From: an uncultured Bacteroidales bacterium | GTDB taxonomy: Bacteria; Bacteroidota; Bacteroidia; Bacteroidales; P3 | Length of the DNA stretch: 64,000 nucleotides | Direction of reading: 5' to 3' | Assembly (NCBI GenBank): GCA_947175635.1 | Contig: CAMWNM010000004.1 | Coordinates: forward strand, 34,131-98,130 | Part shown: positions 20,000 to 29,848 of the stretch, piece by piece | Layout of the letters: every line of letters starts with the position of its first letter | Position numbering within the stretch: position 1 is the first letter of the stretch | Program-made: the position numbers and the translations under genes | The notes under the pieces: generated by a model | Seen by the model: only the letters and a program-made list of their open reading frames with translations | Databases searched by the model: none | Told to the model about the DNA's origin: nothing

Positions 20000-20695
20000 A
20001 TGAAAAGACTCGTTTTATCCTGCACATTCGCCTTGGGACTGCTGTTTTCAAGCGCCAGCCTGACAGCCCAGACAGCCATGCCGCAGGCCACGGTGAAAAC
20101 GCCGGAGGGGGCCAATGATCCCCAGGCGCACGCCTATCTTTCCAAAACCCGCAAATGGCTCAATGCCTGCAAAAGCATAGAGTTCCGCTTTTCGGCCGCC
20201 ATGCTGGAAAACGGCAGCGACAAGCCGTCCGACAGCCGGCGGGGTTCTATCCTGATACAAGGTAACCGTTATCGCCTGATTACCGGCGCCGACGAATATT
20301 ATTGCAATGGCAAGGAACTCTGGGCCTATTCTCCGGCCTTGAAAGAAGTTGCGGTCTACGACTGCAACGAATCGCTTTCGGACATGAACCCGGCCGTACT
20401 GCTGCAAGACTATGAAAAGCATTACCGGGCCAAATACATCCGCCAGCAAACCATTGACGGCAGCGCGCGCAATATCATCGACCTCACCCCCATAGAAAAG
20501 GCCGAAGTGCTCAAAATCAGGATTTACCTCAACAACAGCGACAACCGTATCTTCAAGATGGAAATGTACCTGCCCCAAAACCACCGTTTCGATTACAAAA
20601 TCCTTTCCATTCAGGAGAATGTATCCGTTTCGGAATCCGATTTCGTATTCGACAGCAAGAAATACCCACAGGTGCAGATCAACGACATGCGTTGA
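20000..20695 (+). CDS. LolA-like outer membrane lipoprotein carrier protein
   Basis: Signal peptide; GSILIQGNRYRLITGADEYYCNGKELWAYSPALKEVAVYD...PQNHRFDYKILSIQENVSVSESDFVFDSKKYP; directly downstream of ftsK. Confidence 0.85.
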   Translation: MKRLVLSCTFALGLLFSSASLTAQTAMPQATVKTPEGANDPQAHAYLSKTRKWLNACKSIEFRFSAAMLENGSDKPSDSRRGSILIQGNRYRLITGADEYYCNGKELWAYSPALKEVAVYDCNESLSDMNPAVLLQDYEKHYRAKYIRQQTIDGSARNIIDLTPIEKAEVLKIRIYLNNSDNRIFKMEMYLPQNHRFDYKILSIQENVSVSESDFVFDSKKYPQVQINDMR

Positions 20696-20709
20696 AATAT
20701 CGGATTTCA

Positions 20710-20757
20710 TCCGTAAAAAAAATCCGGCACCGATAAGAATCGATGCCGGATTTTTCT
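20710..20757 (+). terminator. Rho-independent terminator, probably bidirectional (lolA + / ribBA -)
   Basis: aaaaaaAATCCGGCACCGATaagaATCGATGCCGGATTtttct: long stem, short loop, A and T tracts on the two sides. Confidence 0.85.
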
Positions 20758-20789
20758 TTATACAGGCAACATCTCCACCCTACCCGGAA

Positions 20790-21995
20790 CTAGAACTTGA
20801 GCTTATGCCCCATCTTATCTTGCTTGGTGCGCAGATAAGCCTCGTCGTACTGGTTGGGCTGTTCGATAATGGGCACGGTCTCCACAATCTCGATACCGTA
20901 GCTTTCCAACCCCACTCTCTTGGCCGGATTATTGGTGATAAGGCGAATCTTGTGCGCTTCGAGGGCGCGCAGAATCTGGGCGCCGATACCGTAATCACGT
21001 TCATCGGGCTTGAATCCCAACAATACGTTGGCTTCCACCGTATCCTTTCCCTCATCTTGCAGCTTATACGCCTTCAGTTTGTTGAGCAAACCGATGCCGC
21101 GGCCTTCCTGATTCATGTACAACACGATACCCTTGCCTGCTTTCTCCACCATATCCATCGCATCGTGCAATTGTTCGCCACAGTCGCAACGGCAGGAAGA
21201 AAGCACGTCGCCGGTGAGGCAACAGGAATGCACCCGAACCAAAATCGGTTCGTTTTCTTTCCATTCTCCTTTCACCAAGGCCAGATGCAATGTACCGCTA
21301 TTGTTTTCAGTAAAGGCATAGAGCTGGAAATTGCCGTGATGCGTGGGCAGTTTCACCACCACCTCTTCCTTTACCAGACTTTCGGTCTTGATGCGGTAGG
21401 CAATCAAATCCGCAATCGATATCAGCTTGATGCCATACTTGTCGGCGAACTCCCGCAATTCGGGCAGACGGGCCATGGTTCCGTCTTCACTCATGATCTC
21501 CATCAGTGCGGCGGCCGGATAAAGCCCTGCCAGACGGGCCAAATCCACGCAAGCTTCGGTATGGCCGGCTCTCCTCAAAACACCCATATCCTGCGCATAA
21601 AGCGGATTGATATGCCCCGGACGACCAAAATCCTCGGGTCTGGCATCGGGGTCGGCCAATGCCAAAATGGTGGCCGCCCTGTCGGAGGCCGAAACACCGG
21701 TGGAGCAGCCTTTCAGTTTGTCTATCGTTACTGTAAAGGGCGTACCCAATACCGAGGTATTGTTTTCTACCTGATGGGGAAGGTTGAGTTCGGCGCAACG
21801 CGACAGCGTGACGGGCGCACAAAGCACTCCCCTGGCATGCTTGAGCATGAAATTGATTTTTTCAGGCGTAACCTTTTCGGCGGCAATCACCAGATCGCCC
21901 TCGTTCTCGCGATCCTCGTCATCCACCACTATCAGGAACTTACCTTCCTTAAAATCTTTAATTGCGTCTTCCACGCGATCCAATTGTATTTTCAT
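20790..21995 (-). CDS. ribBA: Bifunctional 3,4-dihydroxy-2-butanone-4-phosphate synthase / GTP cyclohydrolase II
   Basis: [39 protein letters not shown] cyclohydrolase II zinc site [42 protein letters not shown]. Confidence 0.95.
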   Translation of the reverse strand: MKIQLDRVEDAIKDFKEGKFLIVVDDEDRENEGDLVIAAEKVTPEKINFMLKHARGVLCAPVTLSRCAELNLPHQVENNTSVLGTPFTVTIDKLKGCSTGVSASDRAATILALADPDARPEDFGRPGHINPLYAQDMGVLRRAGHTEACVDLARLAGLYPAAALMEIMSEDGTMARLPELREFADKYGIKLISIADLIAYRIKTESLVKEEVVVKLPTHHGNFQLYAFTENNSGTLHLALVKGEWKENEPILVRVHSCCLTGDVLSSCRCDCGEQLHDAMDMVEKAGKGIVLYMNQEGRGIGLLNKLKAYKLQDEGKDTVEANVLLGFKPDERDYGIGAQILRALEAHKIRLITNNPAKRVGLESYGIEIVETVPIIEQPNQYDEAYLRTKQDKMGHKLKF

Positions 21996-22226
21996 CGGGT
22001 CTTTATTTCGGGCTTCGGAAAACCGTTGCAAAGGCAACGCTCCTCGCGGGGCAAAGGTAATACTTTTTGATTTTTTTCCTACCTTTGCACACGTGTGCAG
22101 AAGTGCACGAATAACCAAATCATATACCGGCATGTAGTCGATTTTCAACAAAGAAAACCTTTCTCCGCATCTTGACCACACCGTGTCGCATGCAGGAAAA
22201 ACGTTTTCGCAAAGGGGGGTAACGTC

Positions 22227-23150
22227 ATGATTGAAAGCCTTGACTTGGGTGCCTTGAAATGGCACTATATACAGAATCCCACGGAGGAAGATTTAACATT
22301 TCTGGAAGAGAATTTCCATTTTCACCCCCTCGATATCGAAGACTGCCGGAGTATGGCGCAGCGTCCCAAGATAGACACCTACGACGACTACAACTTCCTT
22401 ATCCTCCACTTTCCCGGTTTCGACAGATTGGGCAAAATACTCAAAGTTCGCGAAGTAAAGATATTCTGGGGAAAATCCTACATCATCACCCTTACCCGTT
22501 CCCAATGGATGCTCAAGAATATTTTCGAGCAGACCGAAAAGTTGCCTGAAAAACTGGGGGACGACTTCAAACAGGCCAATTCCGACAACCTGCTCTATAC
22601 CATCATCGACAGACTGCTGGTAGATTCCTACTCTCTCCTGTTGCGCGTAGGGGCCAACATAGAGAGCATCAACCGGGAACTGTTCAATAAAAAACAAGCC
22701 GATCTCACCATCGAACGGATGTCTATCACCCGCAGAAACATCATCCTGCTCAATACAATCTTCAAACCCCAGCTGCGGCTTTTCCAGCGGCTCGAATCCG
22801 GCTCCATCGCAGGCTTTACCGAAAACAGCGACTTCATGGAAGTTTACTGGGGCAACATCGTCGACTACTATCAGAAAATGTGGGATATGGTGGAAGACAA
22901 CGGCGAGCTTATCGAAGGTCTGTCGAAAACATTCGATTCGATGCAGACCAACCGCATCAACGAAGTGATGAAAATCATGACCCTCATCTCCACCATCTTC
23001 CTGCCGCTCACTTTTATCACCGGGGTTTACGGAATGAATGTGGAACTGCCCTTCATGTCCCGTATCTATGTCTTCTGGTGCATCGTGGGATTCATGGCCC
23101 TCGTGGCAGGCTTCTTCATCTTCTTTGCCAAAAAGCGGCGGTGGATGTAA
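22227..23150 (+). CDS. corA: CorA family magnesium/cobalt transporter
   Basis: Two C-terminal TM helices with the YGMN signature: [20 protein letters not shown]. Confidence 0.93.
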   Translation: MIESLDLGALKWHYIQNPTEEDLTFLEENFHFHPLDIEDCRSMAQRPKIDTYDDYNFLILHFPGFDRLGKILKVREVKIFWGKSYIITLTRSQWMLKNIFEQTEKLPEKLGDDFKQANSDNLLYTIIDRLLVDSYSLLLRVGANIESINRELFNKKQADLTIERMSITRRNIILLNTIFKPQLRLFQRLESGSIAGFTENSDFMEVYWGNIVDYYQKMWDMVEDNGELIEGLSKTFDSMQTNRINEVMKIMTLISTIFLPLTFITGVYGMNVELPFMSRIYVFWCIVGFMALVAGFFIFFAKKRRWM

Positions 23151-23173
23151 GCCTTTTACCTTCCGGCAGGCAA

Positions 23174-24163
23174 CTACTTGTAAAAATTTTTCCGAAAGGC
23201 GGAGAACTCGTCTTTACCCCGTACACAGCGCTTCCACCATGCCCGCAGGAAGCCCGTTCCATAACCGACAAGCTGGATAAAAGAAGCGGCGATGGAAAGC
23301 AGGCCTATCTTCAGGCTTTTGTTCTTGACGGAGGCATCTATACCCACCGCCAAAGCGAACAGCAGCAAAAGCGAAAGAATCCATCTTGAATAAACGGCGC
23401 CCGCTATCACCAAAACCACTCCAACGGTAAATACGGCCGGAAGCAGATGCACCAACTTTAAGGATTCCGGATATTTTTTATACAGATTGATCCGGGCGAT
23501 ACCCGAGTTATGCACTTGTCTGAAGAATTTCTTCAGATCCGTGCGCCGTTTATGCCACACCCATGCTTCCGGAAACAGACGGCAGGAATATCCGCCCTTG
23601 AAAATCCGGATACTGAAATCGATATCCTCGCCGAAGCGCATTTTTGAAAATCCGCCCAAAGTGCGGTAAACCTCCGCGCGGATGCCCATATTGAAACTTC
23701 GCGGATAAAATTTGTCCAACTTCTTTTTTCCGCCGCGAATCCCGCCGGTGGTGAAGAAAGAGGTCATGGCATAGTTGATGGCCTTCTGAACCGGGGTGAA
23801 AGACGGATGCGCCCTGTCGGGTCCGCCGAAAGCGTCGGCAGGTTCCCGCGCCAGTTCCGCCTCAACGGCACGGAGATAATTCTCTGGCAGGATACAATCG
23901 GAATCCAATACAATCAGGTATTCGCCCTTGCTGCGCTCGGCCCCGTAATTGCGGGTCTGCCCCGGCCCTGAATTGGACTTTTCGTAATAGCGCACCTCCA
24001 TCCGGGAAGAATAACGGTCGCATACATCCTTGCAGGGTCGCGTGGAACCGTCTTCCACCACCACCACCTCAAAGTTCTTCAGGCTTTGTCCGCTCAGGCT
24101 CTCCAGCAGCTCCTCCACCTCCTCAGGGCGGTTATAAACCGGTATGATAAAAGAATACAGCAT
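23174..24163 (-). CDS. Glycosyltransferase family 2 (membrane-anchored)
   Basis: MLYSFIIPVYNRPEEVEELLESL, VVVEDGSTRPC, LIVLDSDCILPENYL; C-terminal hydrophobic helices. Confidence 0.88.
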   Translation of the reverse strand: MLYSFIIPVYNRPEEVEELLESLSGQSLKNFEVVVVEDGSTRPCKDVCDRYSSRMEVRYYEKSNSGPGQTRNYGAERSKGEYLIVLDSDCILPENYLRAVEAELAREPADAFGGPDRAHPSFTPVQKAINYAMTSFFTTGGIRGGKKKLDKFYPRSFNMGIRAEVYRTLGGFSKMRFGEDIDFSIRIFKGGYSCRLFPEAWVWHKRRTDLKKFFRQVHNSGIARINLYKKYPESLKLVHLLPAVFTVGVVLVIAGAVYSRWILSLLLLFALAVGIDASVKNKSLKIGLLSIAASFIQLVGYGTGFLRAWWKRCVRGKDEFSAFRKNFYK

Positions 24164-24204
24164 TGCACATTCCTCCACTTATGCATTCCATCAGGCCATT
24201 CGTC

Positions 24205-26652
24205 TCATCGGGATTCCACCGTGGGCGCACCGGCATTCTTTCTCCGCAACGTACCCCATGCGGTCAATCCCAATATCAACAGCACATTGATCACCGAACC
24301 CGCATTGGTAATCGGACCGCTGGCGGCCTTGATCGGATTGCGGCATTTTAATTCCAGCACATGGTTGCCTTCGGGCAGGGTTACACCGCGCAGGATATAA
24401 TCGACCCTGTAAAGCGGCACTTCCCGGCCATCCACAAACGCCTTCCATGTTTTGTAATACACTTCCGAGAATACGGCCGGACGCTGTGTCGAGGCGGTGT
24501 ATTCGTATTTGAGCGCATTGGGATAATATTCCACCAGACGGATATTATCCGCGACTGAATCGCCGCCGGGAAAAACAACCTGACCTACCGCACTTCTCCA
24601 CACTGTATCGATAACCGCATCCTTGGCGGGATCGAAGTCATAAAGGGCCCTGATCTCCTCATCGGGACTGTTGACCCAACGGATTTTTTCCACAAACCAT
24701 GCATTTCCCAATGCCGCCACATTACGCTGCACGGTAGGCTGACCGGAAGCGTCGGGCGCGATGAAATAACGGGTATTGAGCATATTGAGCACTTTCACAT
24801 TCAGATTGTGCGAAAGATGATAATCGATGATATCCTGATAGCGCCGCATCTTGATGGGACTGTACCCCCCCACGGATTTGTGGAAACGGGAGGTGGAGGC
24901 ATCGTTAAAGGTGTTCACCGTTACGTTGAACACCCTGTAATCGGGATCCGTATCGGCCAGAATCATATTGTCCAATGCCGTGGGCAGCACCGTATTTACC
25001 GAACGGGCGGAAAGAAAGCTATGATCGCCCACATACTTGCGGTCAAGCTGCCACAAATCCACCAATACGAATATCAAGAGAAGGGCGATGATCCGACCGG
25101 GCGCGAAACCGCGTTTGAGATAAAGCCAAAGCGTTCCCGCCGCCAAGGCGATAAAGAGCAATGAACGGAGCGCGCTGCCCGTAAGAAGTGCGGCCCTGTC
25201 CGCATATACAGCCTGCATAATCCAATCGGGAAGCTGGTAGGCGGCATCTGTTGCCCCCGAAAAATCAAAGATGCTTTTGCCGAACAAGGCAAAGAAAAGA
25301 CAAATGCCGCCCGTAATGCCGGCCGCATAGAGCAGATCACGGGTGTACCGTTGTTTTTCCTGCGGGTTGTCGAGCAATGTCTTTACCGCCAGCACCGCCA
25401 GCACCACCATCGAAAGCTCGGCCATCACCAAGGCCATGGAAGGCGTACGGAAACGGTTGTAGAGAGGCAGATGGTCAAAAAGAAAATTATTGAAACCTGG
25501 CAGATTACGCCCCCAGGAGAGCAGGAGCGAAAGCGCCGTAACTGCCAGAAGCCACCATTTTTCAGGCCCTTTCACCACAAAAAGTCCCAACAGAAACAGA
25601 AAGCAGATAACGGCCCCCATGTAAACCGGGCCCGCCGTAAAAGGTTGGTCGCCCCAATACATGGGTGCATTCTGGGCGAAAGCCGTCTGTCCGCTCGGAC
25701 GCAACAGCTGATACAACTCCGAATCCTCGCCCAGGCGATAATGGCTGCTGCCGCCATAAAAACCGGGAATCAACAAGGTAAAACTTTCCATTTTACCGTA
25801 ACTCCACTGAAAGGCATAGTCCCTTTCCAAGCCTGCGCTTTCGGATTTTCCTTCGGCGTTTTGCTGCAGTACGCTGCCCCCGCGCATGGTGTCTTTGCTG
25901 TAATCGTATGTTACCCACCAAGCCCCCAAAGAGGGAAGAAGTGAAATCAAAGCCATGGCCACCGCCACCACCCCGCCTTTAAGGTAAGTTTTCATACGCT
26001 TGTTGCGGAAAGCGTCCACCGCATAGGCGATCGCCACGATAACCAGTATCATCAACAGGTAGTAGGTTATCTGCTGATGGGAATACATGATATGCAGCCC
26101 CGTGAACACCAATGTGGTCAATGCCCCCCAGATGTATCGGCCTTTGAAACAGAGTATCACACCGGCCACAATCGGGGCCATGCAGGCCATCGCCCAACAT
26201 TTGTTGGCATGACCGGCATCGATGATAAGGATGTTGTAGGTGGAAAACGCATACGCTACTGCACCGATGACGGAAAGCCATGAACGACACCCCAGCACGC
26301 AAAGAAGGATGTAAAATCCCAGCATATAGAAAAACAGTATGCCGGCGTGAAGCACGGGCAATCCCCCCATCACGACCCGTCCCAGTTTCGAATAGACGTT
26401 CACGCCTTCCGAGCCCGTATTGGGCATCCCGCCGAACAGCATATTGCTCCAATCGGTATGTTGACCGGTGGCTTTCACACAATCCCGGTCTTCCTGATGA
26501 ATGCCATACACGCTATGGACGTCGCTCTGCCCCATCGACTTGTTCTGAAAGATCAGAGGCGCGAAATATCCCGCACTCAACACAAAAAAGATCAAAATCG
26601 CCCATACATGCGGCAGACTCCTTTTCACCAACGGTTTCACATCCATATTCAT
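24205..26652 (-). CDS. YfhO-like polytopic membrane protein (putative membrane glycosyltransferase)
   Basis: Multi-TM protein with LSAGYFAPLIFQNKSMGQSDV..., C-terminal YHLSHNLNVKVLNMLNTRYFIAPD and VFSEVYYKTWKAFVDGREVPLYRVDYILRGVTLPEGNHVLEL, typical of YfhO-like proteins. Confidence 0.85.
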   Translation of the reverse strand: MNMDVKPLVKRSLPHVWAILIFFVLSAGYFAPLIFQNKSMGQSDVHSVYGIHQEDRDCVKATGQHTDWSNMLFGGMPNTGSEGVNVYSKLGRVVMGGLPVLHAGILFFYMLGFYILLCVLGCRSWLSVIGAVAYAFSTYNILIIDAGHANKCWAMACMAPIVAGVILCFKGRYIWGALTTLVFTGLHIMYSHQQITYYLLMILVIVAIAYAVDAFRNKRMKTYLKGGVVAVAMALISLLPSLGAWWVTYDYSKDTMRGGSVLQQNAEGKSESAGLERDYAFQWSYGKMESFTLLIPGFYGGSSHYRLGEDSELYQLLRPSGQTAFAQNAPMYWGDQPFTAGPVYMGAVICFLFLLGLFVVKGPEKWWLLAVTALSLLLSWGRNLPGFNNFLFDHLPLYNRFRTPSMALVMAELSMVVLAVLAVKTLLDNPQEKQRYTRDLLYAAGITGGICLFFALFGKSIFDFSGATDAAYQLPDWIMQAVYADRAALLTGSALRSLLFIALAAGTLWLYLKRGFAPGRIIALLLIFVLVDLWQLDRKYVGDHSFLSARSVNTVLPTALDNMILADTDPDYRVFNVTVNTFNDASTSRFHKSVGGYSPIKMRRYQDIIDYHLSHNLNVKVLNMLNTRYFIAPDASGQPTVQRNVAALGNAWFVEKIRWVNSPDEEIRALYDFDPAKDAVIDTVWRSAVGQVVFPGGDSVADNIRLVEYYPNALKYEYTASTQRPAVFSEVYYKTWKAFVDGREVPLYRVDYILRGVTLPEGNHVLELKCRNPIKAASGPITNAGSVINVLLILGLTAWGTLRRKNAGAPTVESR

Positions 26653-26676
26653 CTCGCTGTTTTTTATATGCAGACG

Positions 26677-26684
26677 CAAAGGTA
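26677..26684 (-). promoter_or_regulatory. Bacteroidota -7 box (TACCTTTG) for the YfhO-like gene
   Basis: caaaggta upstream of the 26652 start. Confidence 0.4.
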
Positions 26685-26747
26685 AACAGATTCGCTCCTT
26701 TGCGTCTTCTTTTTGCGGTAAAATATTGCGGTTACAAAAAAAAAGCC

Positions 26748-26755
26748 TATTTTTG
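26748..26755 (+). promoter_or_regulatory. Bacteroidota -7 box (TATTTTTG) for tRNA-Gln
   Basis: tatttttg ending 15 nt upstream of the tRNA 5' end. Confidence 0.4.
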
Positions 26756-26770
26756 CCCCCTGTTTCCGAT

Positions 26771-26841
26771 TGGCCAATGGTGTAACGGTAACACAACAGA
26801 TTTTGGTTCTGTTATTCTGGGTTCGAATCCCGGTTGGCCAA
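26771..26841 (+). tRNA. tRNA-Gln (anticodon TTG)
   Basis: TGGCCAA...TTGGCCA acceptor stem, GGTTCGAATCC T-arm, anticodon loop ...TTTTGGT... with TTG. Confidence 0.93.
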
Positions 26842-26851
26842 CTTTCTTTCC

Positions 26852-27307
26852 TTATTCTCCCAATTTCAAGTATTCCCTCACATCCAGCACGTCTTTCACG
26901 ATAAAGGCGTAAGGATAGTCTTGCTTGAGCTCACGCAAAAAGAAACCGGCTTCTATCCTGTGTGTAAAATTGCCTGCTTTCACTTTGAAGTAAGGCTCTT
27001 CAAACAAGATATAACTTTTGTATTCGGGATACACCATATCAAAATCCGCCTTGGCTTCGATAGCCGCCGTTTTGGATCGGTTTCCGCTTTGAGAGAACAA
27101 CAGCACCCGATAGCCTGCGTCACGATATTGGATTCTGTAATCCATATTGTTCACCAACAAGGTATCCACCTGAGCGGGATATTCTATATGGGAAAGCACC
27201 GACGGCAATACCGCCGTACCCGTTTGCGGAAACACATCCGCTGTCTGCGCCTTGAGCGCATTTACGCCCAAAAACAGAAAAAGAATCAAAAACGCTTTAT
27301 TTTTCAT
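26852..27307 (-). CDS. SPOR domain-containing secreted protein
   Basis: Signal peptide MKNKAFLILFLFLGVNALKAQ; SPOR-like YRVLLFSQSGNRSKTAAIEAKADFDMVYPEYKSYILFEEPYFKVKAGNF. ORF-track start at 27469 is extended. Confidence 0.8.
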   Translation of the reverse strand: MKNKAFLILFLFLGVNALKAQTADVFPQTGTAVLPSVLSHIEYPAQVDTLLVNNMDYRIQYRDAGYRVLLFSQSGNRSKTAAIEAKADFDMVYPEYKSYILFEEPYFKVKAGNFTHRIEAGFFLRELKQDYPYAFIVKDVLDVREYLKLGE

Positions 27308-27327
27308 GACTTTCGCTAATGCAAGAT

Positions 27328-28587
27328 TTATAAATCGCCCGCGCCTACGGTAACGGAACAGAAGTTGTTGAGATCGAACCAACGTATGGCCGTACGGCGT
27401 ATCTGCGCGGGGGTGATGGAAAACAAGGTTTCTTCGTTCCTTTGATAAAACTCGGGGCCGATACCGCATTGGATAAAGAATTTCATACGCTCGGCAATAT
27501 CGAAGGTTCCGTCCAGATCCCGCATGAAATCCCCCATAAACGACTGGCGGACCAATTCCAGCTCCGACACCGGAATCTCTTTCTTCTGCAAGGCGGATAT
27601 CTCCTTCTCTATTTCAACAAAAACCTTCCGCACGCAATCGGCCTTCACTTCCGAACTTATCATCCATACCGGCTTGTAGCGCAATGGCACGATATAAGAA
27701 GAAATACCGTAGGTATAGCCCTTTTCTTCGCGGATATTGCGCATCAGACGGGAACCGAAATACCCGCCCAGCACATAATCGGCAATCTTGAAATCAGCAA
27801 AACCCTCGTCCTTGAAGCTGCAAATCGGCATCCCGATACGCACCGACGCCTGCAAGGAATCTTTCATCTCGATATCCTTTCGCCTTTCCGCGGGCAGAAA
27901 CACCTGCATGCCTTCTCCTGCCAACAGATCGGCGGCCGCTCCGCTCCAGTCCCCGCCGCCGAAACTTTGATCAAGCAACTTCAGATGCCGCTCGGTATAG
28001 CCGCCGGCCAACACGATCTTGCAGTTTTCAGAAACATAGTACCGTTTGTAAAAACCCGTGAGATCCTCGCGTTTCAAAGCCGCGAAGTCGGATTCCTCCA
28101 CCACCCTTCCATAAGGATGCCCGGGGCCGAACACCAACGAATAAAACGCCCGGCGCGAAACTTCCGACACCTTCCGGTTATTGACCAGAAACCGCCGGTG
28201 ATTCTTACGGAGATACGTATCGATTTCCTCTTGCGGAAATACGGAATGTTTCAAGGCCTCCTGGCAAAAGGGAATAATCTGCTCGAAATAGCGGCTCAGG
28301 CAGTAAAAAACAACCGATGCCTGATCCCTGTCGGGATAGCGTTCGATATAGGCGCCGTAATAATCCAGCTGTTCCGAAAGCGCATCGGCCGTAAAGTGCC
28401 GCGTACCGGCACCTATCAACGAACAGCAGGCGGCGGCCTGCATGGCTTTCTGCTGAAAATAACTGCCCGCTTCAAAAATAAACTCCAAACGCACCAATTC
28501 CAATTCCGAATCGGGAAAACCGTAAACCGGCACACCATTGGTCAGATGCCGGGTCTCAGGCTGCAATTTTGAATAATCGAATTTCAT
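27328..28587 (-). CDS. M16 peptidase family protein, non-catalytic subunit-like (no HXXEH)
   Basis: M16 fold segments (VRLEFIFEAGSYFQQKAMQAAACCSLIGAGTRHFTADALSEQLDYYGAYIE; EEKGYTYGISSYIVPLRYKPVWMISSEV) without a zinc-binding motif. Confidence 0.88.
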   Translation of the reverse strand: MKFDYSKLQPETRHLTNGVPVYGFPDSELELVRLEFIFEAGSYFQQKAMQAAACCSLIGAGTRHFTADALSEQLDYYGAYIERYPDRDQASVVFYCLSRYFEQIIPFCQEALKHSVFPQEEIDTYLRKNHRRFLVNNRKVSEVSRRAFYSLVFGPGHPYGRVVEESDFAALKREDLTGFYKRYYVSENCKIVLAGGYTERHLKLLDQSFGGGDWSGAAADLLAGEGMQVFLPAERRKDIEMKDSLQASVRIGMPICSFKDEGFADFKIADYVLGGYFGSRLMRNIREEKGYTYGISSYIVPLRYKPVWMISSEVKADCVRKVFVEIEKEISALQKKEIPVSELELVRQSFMGDFMRDLDGTFDIAERMKFFIQCGIGPEFYQRNEETLFSITPAQIRRTAIRWFDLNNFCSVTVGAGDL

Positions 28588-28606
28588 GGCGATCCTTTAA
28601 ATGGAA

Positions 28607-29848
28607 TTATTTTTTTGCCTGATAATACAAGGTGCTGCTGTTGGCGGGCGTCAGACAACGCTTCACCGCTTCCTGGATCTGCAAGGCCGTTACCCCCCGG
28701 TACCTGCCGTCTTCTGCGTTCAAGGCTGCCGCCGAACCCATCAGTTCGAAATACCCCAGATTCATGGCCTTGTCGATCGCTTTCATGTTCGAAAACAAAA
28801 GTGCCGTTTCCAGTTTGTTCTTTACCTTTTCCAACTCGCTTTCCCGTACCGGTTCAAGCATCAGTCGTTCTATTTCCTGATTAACGGCATCTTCGGCGCG
28901 GGCAAAGTCCACCCCTTCCTCCAAAAAGCCCGACACAAGGAACATACCCGGTTCGATATCGCCCGAGACATAGGCGTTGATGCTGTTGAACAGCTTCTTT
29001 TCCTTTACCAATGATGTATAGAAACGGGATGATTCCCCATTGGAAAGGATATCGGAAACAAGGTCGAACACATAAAAATCATCGCTCATGCGCGGCCCCA
29101 TATGAAAGGTCTTGTATATGGCATCTGCCGGTACCTTCCGGCCTACGGTCTTGGTACGGGCCTTGGTCTGAACCGGTTCCTGCGGCAAACGGCGGGGGGG
29201 ACGGTTACCCTTCGGAATGGCACCGAACCACTGACGGGCCATCTCGAAAACCGCATCGGCCTCCACCGGACCGGCCACGGTAAGGATAGCGTTGTCGGGT
29301 TTGTAGAATGTGTTGTAGAACGATTTCACTTCCGCCAGCGTTACCTGCTCGATATGCTCTATCTTTTTGCCGATGGTTGACCATGCGTAAGGATGTTTCC
29401 GATAGCACAGCGGCCGTACCAGAAGATCCGAATCTCCGTAAGGCTGATTGAGGCAACGCTCTTTAAACTCTTCTATCACCACCCCTTTCTGCACCTCCAG
29501 CTTCCGGGGAGTAAGGGTCAGATCCCGCATCCGGTCGCTCTCTACCCGGAAAGCCACTTGCAGCGCGTCGGGCGGAACGGTGATGTAGTAGTTGGTGAAA
29601 TCGTTGTTGGTGAAAGCATTGTTGGATGCCCCCACCTTTTCCAGTTCCATGTCGAAATCCTTCACGTTTTTGGATCCGCCGAACATCAAATGTTCAAAAA
29701 GATGCGCAAATCCCGTGCGTTGCGGATCTTCGTCTTTAGCCCCCACATCGTAGATAAGGTTGAATGCCACCATAGCCGTGCTGCGGTCGGTATGCACCAA
29801 CACTTTCAAACCGTTGTCTAAAACGGTTTCACGATAGTTTATCTGCAT
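28607..29848 (-). CDS. M16 family zinc peptidase (catalytic, HXXEH)
   Basis: MQINYRETVLDNGLKVLVHTDRSTAMVAFNLIYDVGAKDEDPQRTGFAHLFEHLMFGGSKNV; HLFEH motif. Confidence 0.93.
   Translation of the reverse strand: MQINYRETVLDNGLKVLVHTDRSTAMVAFNLIYDVGAKDEDPQRTGFAHLFEHLMFGGSKNVKDFDMELEKVGASNNAFTNNDFTNYYITVPPDALQVAFRVESDRMRDLTLTPRKLEVQKGVVIEEFKERCLNQPYGDSDLLVRPLCYRKHPYAWSTIGKKIEHIEQVTLAEVKSFYNTFYKPDNAILTVAGPVEADAVFEMARQWFGAIPKGNRPPRRLPQEPVQTKARTKTVGRKVPADAIYKTFHMGPRMSDDFYVFDLVSDILSNGESSRFYTSLVKEKKLFNSINAYVSGDIEPGMFLVSGFLEEGVDFARAEDAVNQEIERLMLEPVRESELEKVKNKLETALLFSNMKAIDKAMNLGYFELMGSAAALNAEDGRYRGVTALQIQEAVKRCLTPANSSTLYYQAKK

Noticed and set aside
21996-22226. FMN riboswitch upstream of ribBA
   Set aside because: The expected AGGAUA...GGGGCAGGGU-type conserved segments are not present; only promoter-like boxes are seen.
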